Positions 49,939 to 62,941 of a stretch of 64,000 nt of DNA are shown here, one piece after another; position 1 is the first letter of the stretch, and each line of letters begins with the position of its first letter. Made by a program: the position numbers and the translations under genes. The notes beneath the pieces were generated by a model. It was not told the origin of the DNA, searched no databases, and worked only from the letters and a program-made list of their open reading frames with translations. The stretch comes from JADJXM01 sp937967285 (GTDB lineage Bacteria; Acidobacteriota; Blastocatellia; RBC074), in assembly GCA_050249535.1 (NCBI GenBank), contig JBFWQI010000021.1, forward strand, positions 1 through 64,000, in the 5' to 3' direction.

Positions 49939-50325
49939 TGGAACTCTTCTCCTGAATGATTGATTTTCAACCGGTTCCGGCGGTCCCGGTTTTCTTAATT
50001 GATCCAGCAGCATTACCCGGAAGGAAGAGCGGATTGGGTCAGGGTCTCAATGCCCCGATCGCTGACTGGCCGTCAATAAACTGTAACGATAGAAGACCGG
50101 GTCCCGCCAAGTCAAGTTCGGCGCGCGGTCCAGGTCCGATCGCCGGTTGACTGTTGAAGCGACCAGGTATCGAACTCTTGCCCAGTCTGCTGATAATCAT
50201 CATAATGCACCGGTAATGGTGATCACCGAAAACCCGTGCGGGGTGAATCCGCAGGGATTACCAGGCAATCCGATTAAACGACACCGTTCGGTGGTCATCC
50301 TCAATCCCTGAACATAATCAAAATC
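49939..50325. other. 387-bp divergent intergenic region (pgk / TonB receptor)
   Basis: Carries the promoters of pgk (minus) and the TonB-dependent receptor (plus). A TTGACG hexamer occurs on the minus strand near 50078, but without a convincing -10 partner. The 100 bp before the receptor contain short inverted pairs (ACCGGTAATGGTGATCACC). I could not match them to a cobalamin or other named riboswitch. Confidence 0.4.
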
Positions 50326-53049
50326 ATGAAATTGAAGCGAAAACACTGGATAATCACCGCGTTTCTGTCCTGCCTGCTGGCAGCTTCGGTACCGGCGCAG
50401 GACATGACAGTCGTCAGGGGAAAGGTCACGGACGACAGCGGAGGCGTCATCCCGAGGGCGCTGGTCAGCCTCTTGAGCGCGCGTCAGACCGTGGCCGGAT
50501 CGACGTACACGGACAGTAGCGGCAATTTTGAAATGTCGGGAATACCGCCGGGGACATACGAGCTGCAGGTCAGCGGCGTGACGGGCTTCATCCCGCGGAG
50601 GATAGCTCTGCGGGTGCCTTCGAGCGAGGCGAGGAATCTCGAGATCGTCCTCGGATTCCAGGCGCTGACGGAGGAGGTGACAGTCACGGCGGACATCGGG
50701 CTGGTGCAGTCGCTGGACGAGACGACTCAGCAGGTCAATGTGATCGGGGACAGAAAGCTGGAGGAGCGCGGAAAGGCCGTGCTGGCGCAGGTGGCCAATG
50801 AGGAGCCCGGGCTGCAGCTCCAGCGGACGAGTGCGACGATGGGAGCGATCTTCGTTCGCGGAGTGACCGGCGCCAAGGTGGTCAACTATGTCGACGGCAT
50901 CAGGTTCTCGACTGCGGCGGCGCGCGGAGGCGTCAACACATTCTTCAATCTGAACGATGTCAGCGGCCTGCGGTCGGTCGAGGTGCTGCGCGGGCCCAAC
51001 AGCGCCCAGTTCGGCAGCGATTCGATCGGCGGAGCGGTTCAACTGATAACGCGCACGCCGCTCTACACTCCGGGCAAACTCGAGGTCCACGGACGGGTGA
51101 GCACCGGGTTCAACAGCGCCGACCTGAGTTATCGCGGCAGCACGCTGGTCACATTCGGAACGCGCGATCTGGCGGTGCTGCTCAATCTCTCATCGCACCG
51201 GAGCAACACGATCCGTTCCGGAGGCGGCATCGAATCGCACGCGGCGGTGACGAGGTTCCTCGGCCTGCCCTCGACCGTATTCGGGGACAGATCGACCGAT
51301 ACCGCGTTCACGCAGTACGGAGGGCTGCTCAAGCTGAGCTATCGTCTGACCGAGACCGACCAGTTGACCGTGCATTACAATCGCTCGCAGATCGACGGCG
51401 GCAAGCGTTTCGATCAGACACTCGGCGGAGACGGCAATCTGCGGGCGGACCTGCGAAATTTCATGCTCGATTTCGTCTATCTGAAATACGAGAAGTTCGA
51501 GGCCGGATTCTTCGATTCCCTGTCGGCGTCGTACTCCCACAACACACAGCGCGAAGAGCGCGTCAATCAGGGCGGAAACGGAAACCCGCTGGGCGGAATA
51601 TCCCACCAGTGGGAGCGGACGTTCGTCAACGGAGTCCAGCTTCAGATGACGAAGCTGTGGGGCGAGGCGAACTCCCTGGTGATCGGCGGCGAGTACTACT
51701 ACGATTACGTCCGCTCGCCGGCCTTCACGGTCAATCCGGCAACCGGCTCCGCGGTGCCGTCGCGACCGAGGGTTCCGGATCGCTCGTCGTATCACAACGG
51801 CGGGATCTATGTGCAGAACATCTGGGCAGTCGTACCGGAGCGGTTCAGGCTGATCACCGCGCTCAGATACGGCGGAGCGTCCTACAGTTCACGCGCTGAG
51901 AACAGTCCGGTGGTCAACGGAGCGAGGCTCTGGCCTGATGACAGTCTGACGGCCGACAGCCTGACGCCGAGAATCGGCGCGGTTGTGACTGTGTTCGAGG
52001 GATTCAACATCTCCGCGCAGGTCAGCCGCGGATTTCGGACGCCGCACATCACAGACCTCGGCACGCTCGGCTTGACCGGCAATGGTTACGAAGCCTCGGC
52101 GCCGGATCTGGAGACGAGCGGAGCGACGATCGGATCGACTGCGGACCGCAACGCCGTCTCGACCGGCCGTCCGGTTCGCCAGCTTGTTCCCGAGACGAGC
52201 TGGTCATACGAGGGAGGAATCCACCTTCACCGCTCGAGAATCGACATCGACGTCAACGGTTTCGTCAACGACATCTACGACAATATTGTGGTGCAGACGC
52301 TGATCCTGCCAGCGGGAGCGGTCGGACGGCAGATCGGGGATCAGGCGGTCACATCGCAGAACCAGAACGGGGCCGTCTTCGTGCCGGCATCGACCAATCC
52401 GGTGCTGATCCGCGCGAACTTCGGTGATTCGAGGATCTGGGGAATCGAGCAGAAGTTCGATCTGAAACTGGGTCGGAGCTGGACATTCGGTCAGAACTTC
52501 ACGTATCTGCATGCGGCCGATCATGAGACGGGACTGCCTCCGACGATCGAGGGCGGGACACCCGCGCCGCAGGGCTGGCTCCGGCTGCGTTACGATCACC
52601 CGGGGCATCGCTTCTGGTTCGAGCCCTATCTTTATGCGGCATACCGTCAGGACAGGCTCTCGACGCTGGATCTCGAGGATCGCCGGACAGGCGCAACCAG
52701 ATCGCGGGCGAGCATTCAGAACTTCTTCCGTCGCGGCGCGACCGTCAGAGGACTGGTATCGGCCGGCGCCGACGGCAGGTTCGGGACAGCCGACGATATT
52801 CTGAATCCGACCGGCGAGACGCTCTCGCAGGTCCAGCAACGTGTCCTCGGCGGCGCGGACAGCGCTCCGCTCTTTCCCTACATCCCGGGATTTGTGACCT
52901 ACGGAGTCCGTGGCGGGCTCAGAATGGGCGACCGTCAAGACCTGCTGTTCGACCTCGAAAACCTCAACGATCGTAACTACCGGGGCATCGGCTGGGGCCT
53001 GGACGCGCCGGGGCGCAGCTTCGGCTTCCGTTACAGCTACAGGTTTTAG
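50326..53049 (+). CDS. TonB-dependent outer-membrane receptor with N-terminal regulatory beta domain
   Basis: 907 aa; signal peptide ending SVPAQ. A carboxypeptidase-regulatory-like domain lies at about 28-110 (VVRGKVTDDSGGVIPRALVSL, GNFEMSGIPPGTYELQV). The plug domain is at about 125-245 (VFVRGV-type IFVRGVTG, VEVLRGPNSAQFGSDSIGGAVQLIT). The rest is a 22-strand-type barrel ending in the aromatic SYRF expected for BAM recognition. No TonB box is evident. The substrate cannot be told; no riboswitch or enzyme neighbour points to one. Confidence 0.9.
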   Translation: MKLKRKHWIITAFLSCLLAASVPAQDMTVVRGKVTDDSGGVIPRALVSLLSARQTVAGSTYTDSSGNFEMSGIPPGTYELQVSGVTGFIPRRIALRVPSSEARNLEIVLGFQALTEEVTVTADIGLVQSLDETTQQVNVIGDRKLEERGKAVLAQVANEEPGLQLQRTSATMGAIFVRGVTGAKVVNYVDGIRFSTAAARGGVNTFFNLNDVSGLRSVEVLRGPNSAQFGSDSIGGAVQLITRTPLYTPGKLEVHGRVSTGFNSADLSYRGSTLVTFGTRDLAVLLNLSSHRSNTIRSGGGIESHAAVTRFLGLPSTVFGDRSTDTAFTQYGGLLKLSYRLTETDQLTVHYNRSQIDGGKRFDQTLGGDGNLRADLRNFMLDFVYLKYEKFEAGFFDSLSASYSHNTQREERVNQGGNGNPLGGISHQWERTFVNGVQLQMTKLWGEANSLVIGGEYYYDYVRSPAFTVNPATGSAVPSRPRVPDRSSYHNGGIYVQNIWAVVPERFRLITALRYGGASYSSRAENSPVVNGARLWPDDSLTADSLTPRIGAVVTVFEGFNISAQVSRGFRTPHITDLGTLGLTGNGYEASAPDLETSGATIGSTADRNAVSTGRPVRQLVPETSWSYEGGIHLHRSRIDIDVNGFVNDIYDNIVVQTLILPAGAVGRQIGDQAVTSQNQNGAVFVPASTNPVLIRANFGDSRIWGIEQKFDLKLGRSWTFGQNFTYLHAADHETGLPPTIEGGTPAPQGWLRLRYDHPGHRFWFEPYLYAAYRQDRLSTLDLEDRRTGATRSRASIQNFFRRGATVRGLVSAGADGRFGTADDILNPTGETLSQVQQRVLGGADSAPLFPYIPGFVTYGVRGGLRMGDRQDLLFDLENLNDRNYRGIGWGLDAPGRSFGFRYSYRF

Positions 53050-53052
53050 TTT

Positions 53053-53144
<92 letters not shown>

Positions 53145-53145
53145 T

Positions 53146-53715
53146 ATGCGCAGTTTCATTGCACTCGAAATTTCATTGGAAGCGCGGGACGCAATCGCGG
53201 AGTTTCAGCGCGAACTGAGGCGCGTCGATCCGGCGGTTTCGTGGACACGACCGGAAAACCTCCACCTGACGCTGCGTTTTCTGGGCGAGCTTGACGATTC
53301 GATTGCGACGGCGGTCGGTGCAGCACTGGCCGATGCTGTCGGCGAATTGCAGCCATTCGATCTGGAACTTTCGCATCCCGGCGTCTTTCCCGATCTGAGA
53401 AGGCCGAGAGTCGTCTGGGTCGGCTTGAAAGGCGAGCTGGATCGACTGAATGACCTGCGAATTGCCGTCGAAAAGGCAGTCGAGCCCTTCGGATACCCGG
53501 CCGAGAAGGCTGCATTCCGCCCTCACCTGACGATCGGCCGGGTGAAGGGAGAGCGAAATATCCGGGAAATGCTCGCCCGAAGCGAGCTTTATGTAATGCC
53601 GCGCGTCCGATTCGCAAGCCGCGAAATCGTTCTGTTCAGAAGCGATCTGCAGCCCGGCGGCTCCCGCTACACCGCAATCCGCCGCGCCGCGCTCGGCTAT
53701 AAGCAACTTAGTTAA
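53146..53715 (+). CDS. thpR: RNA 2',3'-cyclic phosphodiesterase (2'-5' RNA ligase family)
   Basis: 189 aa from the ATG at 53146, where the family N terminus (MRSFIALEIS) begins; an ATG at 53110 would add repeat-encoded residues. The two HxTx catalytic motifs are intact: HLTLRF (about residue 41) and HLTIGR (about 129). The enzyme opens 2',3'-cyclic phosphates on RNA ends. Genomic neighbours give no further hint. Confidence 0.9.
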   Translation: MRSFIALEISLEARDAIAEFQRELRRVDPAVSWTRPENLHLTLRFLGELDDSIATAVGAALADAVGELQPFDLELSHPGVFPDLRRPRVVWVGLKGELDRLNDLRIAVEKAVEPFGYPAEKAAFRPHLTIGRVKGERNIREMLARSELYVMPRVRFASREIVLFRSDLQPGGSRYTAIRRAALGYKQLS

Positions 53716-53901
53716 GATGTAACAACTCAGCTACCAGCCAAACCGAACTCTCTTTATTGAGAAAACATTGAAATAAATTTCATAGAGATCTCAAGAGATC
53801 TCTTCGCCTGTTGTCGTAGAGTGTTTTCAGGAGGGAGGCGTTTCACAAATCGTGAGAGCTTCCGAATAAATGGAGAGAAACGAACTACGAAAGGACTGTA
53901 C

Positions 53902-54978
<1,077 letters not shown>

Positions 54979-54980
54979 AG

Positions 54981-55142
54981 ATGGTTGAATCGCAAAGGTG
55001 GCAAAGAGAGCAAAGGAGTTGAATCGCAAAGGGGCAAAGGTGTTATTTGGAGGTCGATTTTCGTTAGTCAGCCACTGAAGCTGATACGAACATTGAAATC
55101 CAAATAACACCTTTGCTCTCTTTGCGATTCAACTCCTTTGGG
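54981..55142. repeat. CAAAG-arm inverted repeat, variant core
   Basis: The left arm (GTTGAATCGCAAAGG..., then AAAGGTGTTATTTGG) and right arm (CCAAATAACACCTTTGC..., then GATTCAACTCCTTTGG) form a nearly perfect inverted repeat of about 40 bp. The loop (GTCGATTTTCGTTAGTCAGC...) does not match the CCAATGGG core of copies A-D, so it may be a separate subfamily. Located between the convergent methyltransferase and histidine kinase genes. Confidence 0.7.
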
Positions 55143-55144
55143 AT

Positions 55145-58114
<2,970 letters not shown>

Positions 58115-58151
58115 TAAAAAAAACCTCCGGTTAATGCCTGAATTTCTGATA

Positions 58152-59951
58152 TCACAGATCAAAACTTCTGATCGCCCGCAGCAGGTCGATGCCCGTAAAC
58201 TCGCCGGGCTCGCGGAACTGTTCGATGAGGGGCGTATCGATCAGCGCCTGCTCGCAGGGTCCGGGCCTGCCGAGCGCATCCTGGGGCGAACCGAGCCAGC
58301 TCAAGGATGAGAGGACCTGATAATTGGCGATCCTGCCGTCTTCAAGCTCGACGTAATGAACCAGCGCGCCGGTCGCATCCTCCCAGAATCCCGCGCCGCG
58401 CGCGGAGCGCGGCATGGTATAGGAGTTCGACATCGCCTTCTCCCCCTTCTGAAGGAGATTGAAAGCCCTGAGCAGATAGGTCAGCGCGATCACGCCGCAG
58501 TAGCCGATCTGGAAAGCGCGCGCCCTGTTTCGCTCGAAAACGCCGATGCTCTCGGGCGGCTGCCAGACCAGCCGCTGCGCCGGCAACTGAAACTTCGGCA
58601 GATCGATCTCGATCCGACTGCCCGAGACATTGATGAATTCGTTTCTCAACTTGCCGGAAATCGCCGTAATCCACTGACGTGCGATCGGACCGGTTTCGAC
58701 CGTCTCGCGGTCCCAGCGCGCGGCGGTCTCCCAGGAATACCGCCCGTTCCAGTTGCTCCGATCCGGAGCGGGAACAACACTCTTGTTCCACGGATGGAGC
58801 GGCGAGATGGGAATCCCCGACGGATCGGATTCGAATTCCCGCCACGGCTGGGGTTCGTAGAACGACCTGTCCGGAAACTCCTCGATCCCAGCATTGAGAT
58901 CGGCCAGCCGCAGCGTGCGGATCTTTCCGTTGATGACGACGCCGGGAGTCGAGAGCCTGCGCATTCCCCAGTCTGCGCTGCCGCCGAGTGTTCCGTCGAA
59001 ACCTGAAGGATCGTCCCAGAGCCCGGTCGAGAGAAGATTGGGCTGCCCTTTTCCAACCCGGGCGAATTCCGGATCGGCCGCGATGAAGAACTCTTCCAGA
59101 TCCTCCCATACCGCCATCACCTTCTTGGCGTAATCGATCATCTTGTTGATGCGTCCGAGGATCTGGTTGAAGACCTCCTTGTTCGCCTCGATCCCCACCC
59201 CTCCCGGAAAGATCGTCGACGGGTGCGGATATTTGCCAAAGATCAGAGTCGCCACCTCCTGAGCCGTACGCATCAGATGCAGCGCCTCGCGGTAGAGATG
59301 GCCGCCGACCGGATTGAGCTGTCGCATCAGATCTGCGTGCGTGGCATACCCGTGGATCTCAGCCCGGGCGGCCCGCGAAGTCTGGGCAGCCTCCCAGTGA
59401 CGGAAGACGGTCCGGCTGACGGCCATTTCGGAAAAGTCGACGCCCGCCTGCAGAAAGAGGTGGCGGGTATGGGCGCCGATCAGTTCCGCCGCCGAGCCGA
59501 GCCCTCTGGTAACGATGGCAAGAGGCGGCGGCGCGATCTCGAAGGCCATCTCCAGCGCCAGCGAAGCAGCAATCGCCGAAGCGCCGCTGCCTGAGCCATT
59601 CAACCTGCTCAGAATCTGGACGGCATCGGAGGGAACGGCCCCGACGACCGACTGAACAATCCCGGAATATTCGTTGCGCGCCACACGCGCATCGATCACC
59701 CGCCGGTTCCCGAAGTCGATCAGCGCCTTGAACGAGACCCGGCGCGAGCTTCGTGTCAGAGGATCGAAGCGGATGATCTGCGCTCCGGAGGACTCGTAAT
59801 CAGGCCATTCCTCCTCCTCGACGCGCTCGCCGCGTCCGGCCGGCTCGCTCTCGAGCAGCACTTTCAGGCCGAACGGATCCGACAGCTCACCGACGCGCAA
59901 TCGCGCCTGGCCGTGCGAATCCATCTCGATTGGAAGATTCTTGAAGACCAT
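58152..59951 (-). CDS. [NiFe]-hydrogenase large-subunit homologue B, all Ni ligands lost
   Basis: 599 aa. Full-length similarity to group 1h large subunits is visible in HPSTIFPGGVGIEAN, a MIDYAKKVMAVWEDLEEFF helix, GVVINGKIRTLRLADLNAGI, PLHPWNKS and GIDLLRAIRSFD. The L1 motif, normally SRICGxCxxxH, reads SRLNGSGSGAS: the Cys positions are Asn118 and Gly121, and the His is Ser125. The protein stops at SFDL, exactly before the usual PCxxC, so the L2 cysteines and any cleavable tail are missing. The conserved Glu of the RGxE segment near residue 99 also appears lost (YSGIVQ). It cannot bind a canonical NiFe(CN)2CO centre. Starts 7 bp after homologue A. Likely structural or sensory. Confidence 0.92.
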   Translation of the reverse strand: MVFKNLPIEMDSHGQARLRVGELSDPFGLKVLLESEPAGRGERVEEEEWPDYESSGAQIIRFDPLTRSSRRVSFKALIDFGNRRVIDARVARNEYSGIVQSVVGAVPSDAVQILSRLNGSGSGASAIAASLALEMAFEIAPPPLAIVTRGLGSAAELIGAHTRHLFLQAGVDFSEMAVSRTVFRHWEAAQTSRAARAEIHGYATHADLMRQLNPVGGHLYREALHLMRTAQEVATLIFGKYPHPSTIFPGGVGIEANKEVFNQILGRINKMIDYAKKVMAVWEDLEEFFIAADPEFARVGKGQPNLLSTGLWDDPSGFDGTLGGSADWGMRRLSTPGVVINGKIRTLRLADLNAGIEEFPDRSFYEPQPWREFESDPSGIPISPLHPWNKSVVPAPDRSNWNGRYSWETAARWDRETVETGPIARQWITAISGKLRNEFINVSGSRIEIDLPKFQLPAQRLVWQPPESIGVFERNRARAFQIGYCGVIALTYLLRAFNLLQKGEKAMSNSYTMPRSARGAGFWEDATGALVHYVELEDGRIANYQVLSSLSWLGSPQDALGRPGPCEQALIDTPLIEQFREPGEFTGIDLLRAIRSFDL

Positions 59952-59958
59952 GATTGTC

Positions 59959-61755
59959 TTACGGATCGAAACTCCTGATCGTCCGCAGCAGATCGATGCC
60001 GGTGAAATCCGCCGGTTCGCTGAACTCCTCGAAGAGCGGCGTACTGATCAGCGCCGCCTCGATCGATCCCGGCGACTCCGAATCGTCCCTCGGCGATCCC
60101 ATCCACATCAGCGGAGTGATCACCTGATAATTCGCAACGCGACGATTTCTGACGACAAGATGATGCGAGATCGGTCCGGAACAGCTTTCCCAGAGGCCGG
60201 CTCCGACCGACCGTTCGGGGAGGTTGAACCGCTTCGACATCTCCGTCTCGCCCCGCCGCAGGCAATCGAACGCTTCGAGCAGACTGGCGAAGGCCGCCAG
60301 GCCTGTGTATGAGAGCTGATAGGCCCTCGCCCGCATCCTTTCAAATGTGTTCGGCCTGTCCGGGATCTTCCAGACCTGCCTGATGGCCGGCCGCTGCCCC
60401 TTCGGGATCTCGAATTCGAGTGCCCGGTTGAGCCGTCCGATGAACTGAAAGCTCGCCTCGTCGCTGACCGCATTGCTCCAGAGCCGGGCGATCGGCCCCG
60501 TCTCCATCGACTCGCGATCCCAGCGCGGCGCCGTCGCCCAGGTGTACCCATCCCGCCAGTCGGAGCGCCCCGGATGCGGGATCGTCTCCTTGTTCCAGGG
60601 ATGGTACGGCGAGAGCGGGCCGCTCAACGGATCCGAGAGAAATCGCTGGTGGTTCCAGTGAGAAAAGTACGAATGATCGACGAACTCCTCGATTCCGATG
60701 TTGATATCGCTCAGCCTGTCCGTTCGGATATCGCCTTCAATGATCGCCGCCGGTCGCGAAAGCCTCCGGTCTCCCCAGACATTGCAGTTATGATATGTCG
60801 CGTCATAACTCTCGGGATCGTCCCAGATGCCGAGACTGAGCAGGTTGCCCGGAAGCTCGCCCGATTGCCGGTATCCCGGCTCGACCTCGTAGAGAAATTC
60901 GATCAGATCGTCCCAGACCGCCGCCGCCTTCTTCGAATAATCGAGCAGGCCGTTGACCCTTCCGAGCACCTGATTGAAGGTATCGCGGTCGGCCTCGATG
61001 CAGACTCCCCCGGGAACAACCGCCGAAGGGTGCGGATACTTGCCGAGAAGCAGCGTGACGACCTCTGCCGCCACGCGGGTCTGCTGCAGCGCCTCGATGT
61101 AGAGGTGGCCGTAGAGCTGATTGAGACCGCGCATCAGCTCGCCGATCGTCTCGAGCCCGTGAACGTTGCGCCCTTTCGCCGGAGCGCCTTCGGCGCGCTG
61201 CCAGATCCGGGGAGAGGTCCGACTGACGACCTGCTCGGAATAGTCCGGCCCGGCCAGCAGAAAGAGGTGTCGGATGCACTCACAGAGCATCTCGCCGCAG
61301 GCTCCGAGGTTCCGGGTGATGATCGCCATCGGCGGCGGAGTCACGCCGCCGGCCATCTCGAGCGCCATCGACGAGGCTATCGCATGCGCCACGCTCATCC
61401 GCCCGCTGATCCGGCTCGAAAGCGGGATCGAATCGGACGGTTCGTGTTCATTCAGTATCAGTTCGTAGCCGCCGTAGAGCGTCGCTTCGAGCCTCGCGTC
61501 GATGACGCGCCGGTGTTCGAGGTCGATCTGTGCGGTCGCGGCGATCGATCCGGTCGCACGCGTGACCGGATCGGAGCTGAACTCCATCAGGCTCGAACGT
61601 CCGGCTACGGTCTCGATCGCCCTCTCGCGCCGGTGCTCGCGCTGGAGCCTTGAATCGTCGCGAAAGTCGAACGGCGAGTCGACATCCTCGTCACGCAGAA
61701 ATGCCCGCCCGTACGAATCGAACTGAATTGGCAAACGTCTGAAGACCACAGTCAA
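59959..61755 (-). CDS. [NiFe]-hydrogenase large-subunit homologue A, all Ni-ligand Cys lost
   Basis: 598 aa, closer to active group 1h enzymes than B. Shared blocks include ATLYGGYELIL, HPSAVVPGGVCIEAD, LLDYSKKAAAVWDDLIEFL, LSLGIWDDPE, HPWNKETIPHPGRSDW and SHHLVVRNRRVANYQV. The L1 motif SRICGxCxxxH reads SRISGRMSVAH: Cys becomes Ser117 and Met120, but His124 is kept, as is the Glu in GGYE. The C terminus is RSFDP followed by TAA, precisely before CxxC, so both L2 ligands are absent and no maturation protease cleavage is needed. No frame just downstream encodes the missing CxxC. Overlaps the small-subunit stop by 4 bp. Probably pairs with that subunit as a non-catalytic partner. Confidence 0.93.
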   Translation of the reverse strand: MTVVFRRLPIQFDSYGRAFLRDEDVDSPFDFRDDSRLQREHRRERAIETVAGRSSLMEFSSDPVTRATGSIAATAQIDLEHRRVIDARLEATLYGGYELILNEHEPSDSIPLSSRISGRMSVAHAIASSMALEMAGGVTPPPMAIITRNLGACGEMLCECIRHLFLLAGPDYSEQVVSRTSPRIWQRAEGAPAKGRNVHGLETIGELMRGLNQLYGHLYIEALQQTRVAAEVVTLLLGKYPHPSAVVPGGVCIEADRDTFNQVLGRVNGLLDYSKKAAAVWDDLIEFLYEVEPGYRQSGELPGNLLSLGIWDDPESYDATYHNCNVWGDRRLSRPAAIIEGDIRTDRLSDINIGIEEFVDHSYFSHWNHQRFLSDPLSGPLSPYHPWNKETIPHPGRSDWRDGYTWATAPRWDRESMETGPIARLWSNAVSDEASFQFIGRLNRALEFEIPKGQRPAIRQVWKIPDRPNTFERMRARAYQLSYTGLAAFASLLEAFDCLRRGETEMSKRFNLPERSVGAGLWESCSGPISHHLVVRNRRVANYQVITPLMWMGSPRDDSESPGSIEAALISTPLFEEFSEPADFTGIDLLRTIRSFDP

Positions 61756-62600
61756 TATGCCGGATCAGGCCTCGAGAGAGGCAGAAGTTTTTCCGCGAAA
61801 TCCCGCTCGGTGCATCCGATGCAGGCCCCTCCGATCTTCGCGCAGCCGCCGAATCCGCGCATCCACCCGGTCAGAGGAACCGGGCAACTGACCGTCGGCC
61901 GATGAGCCAGGTCGAACCCGGCCGCCGGCGGATATTCCACGCGCGGCGGAAGCGGATAGGTCTGGTGACCGTAAAGCCATTTCGGTCGGCGCATCTCGTC
62001 GAGCTCGATCGGAACCAGCCTCGAAAGATGCAGAAAGACATAGATCAGCGTCTCGACGAATCCCTCGCCCGGCGGAGCGCACCCCGGCACGTTGATGACC
62101 GGCAGTCCGCCGCGGCTGTTGAAGTCCCGGCCCAGATAGTCCTCGAGCCCGCGGGCGCCGATCGGATTGCCGGCCGATGCCGGTATCCCGCCCCAGGTGG
62201 CGCAGCTTCCGATGGCGATCACCGCTTCAGCTCCGGGAGCCAGCTTGTCGACCCATCTGGATGTCGTGATCGGCACTCCGTCTTCGGTCGTCCCGATTCT
62301 CGAAAAGCTCCCCTGCCCCGCCAGCGCCTCGTCCGGGATCGCCCCTTCCAGCACCAGCACGTACGGCGAAAGTTTGCCCTGCGCCGCCATCTCCATCTGG
62401 TTGCGAAACGTGTCTCCCGACTCGAGCGACAGCTCCGGATGCACCAGTACCACCCTCGGCGCGTCATGGACATTGCCGAGCAGCAGATCCTCGATCCCCG
62501 GTTCAGATGCCTCGAGCATGGCCAGTGTGCATCCATTGCAACCGGCGCCGGTCAGCCAGACCAGATAGATGCTCTCGAGCGAGGGCACTTCGCTCTCCAT
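61752..62600 (-). CDS. [NiFe]-hydrogenase small-subunit homologue with intact proximal cluster
   Basis: 282 aa from the ATG at 62600 (AGGAG seven bases upstream; a TTG at 62603 is less likely). No Tat signal, so it stays in the cytoplasm. Proximal [4Fe-4S] ligands are all present: Cys21 and Cys24 (GAGCNGCTLAM), Cys133 (GSCATWGG), Cys174 (GCAPPGEGF). Four more Cys follow: Cys239 (VSCPVPLTGW), Cys253, Cys260 and Cys263 (GGCAKIGGACIGCTE), as in group 1h/1f proteins. The first Cys of the usual GCWGP block is replaced (AHRP), so medial and distal clusters may be reduced to one. The shape is closest to group 1h. Redox-active chemistry is thus preserved on a subunit whose two large partners are catalytically dead. 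Confidence 0.93.
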   Translation of the reverse strand: MESEVPSLESIYLVWLTGAGCNGCTLAMLEASEPGIEDLLLGNVHDAPRVVLVHPELSLESGDTFRNQMEMAAQGKLSPYVLVLEGAIPDEALAGQGSFSRIGTTEDGVPITTSRWVDKLAPGAEAVIAIGSCATWGGIPASAGNPIGARGLEDYLGRDFNSRGGLPVINVPGCAPPGEGFVETLIYVFLHLSRLVPIELDEMRRPKWLYGHQTYPLPPRVEYPPAAGFDLAHRPTVSCPVPLTGWMRGFGGCAKIGGACIGCTERDFAEKLLPLSRPDPAY

Positions 62601-62941
62601 CAATTTCTCCTCAGAACTTGAACCAGATCAATTATATCGGGCCCGGACTTGCTCCGGACGTCTTCTTCCCGCTCAATACCCTTCACTGCGAATTACTGCC
62701 CGCAGCCGGCTGGAGTCACTCAAAGGTTTATGGATTATAAACGTATGTATTTGAAGCATGCAATGCGGCGCTGCCGGGACGCGGAATGTCATTTGACTAG
62801 CGGAGCGATTTAATGTTTCATGCTCGGTCATAGTAATGAATCGCGGTGTCATCCGGTACAGGACCAGAGCGTAAATGCGTATCTCCGCCTGCATGTAAAG
62901 AACTATATTCTTTATTCACAAAGGCATAGAATAAAAAGCAC
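62601..62941. other. 341-bp divergent region upstream of the hydrogenase-like operon
   Basis: Contains the presumed promoters of the small-subunit operon (minus) and the acyl reductase gene (plus). AT-rich stretches lie near 62625-62650 and 62730-62760, but I cannot place convincing -35/-10 pairs or an operator. No coding sequence or RNA fold recognised. Confidence 0.4.

Noticed and set aside
50200..50325. Cobalamin riboswitch upstream of the TonB receptor
   Set aside because: A few G-rich and GGTGAATCC-like words are present, but no B12 box or conserved core order was found.
59951..59970. A frameshift hiding the missing DPCxxC motif of homologue A
   Set aside because: The bases after the stop were read in the other frames; no CxxC is encoded in the 7 bp before gene B or in its first codons. 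Gene B shows the same truncation independently.
58152..62600. A working H2-oxidising group 1h hydrogenase
   Set aside because: Overall similarity suggests it, but both large subunits lack all four Ni-ligand cysteines and the C-terminal CxxCxxH, so catalysis by the known mechanism is excluded.
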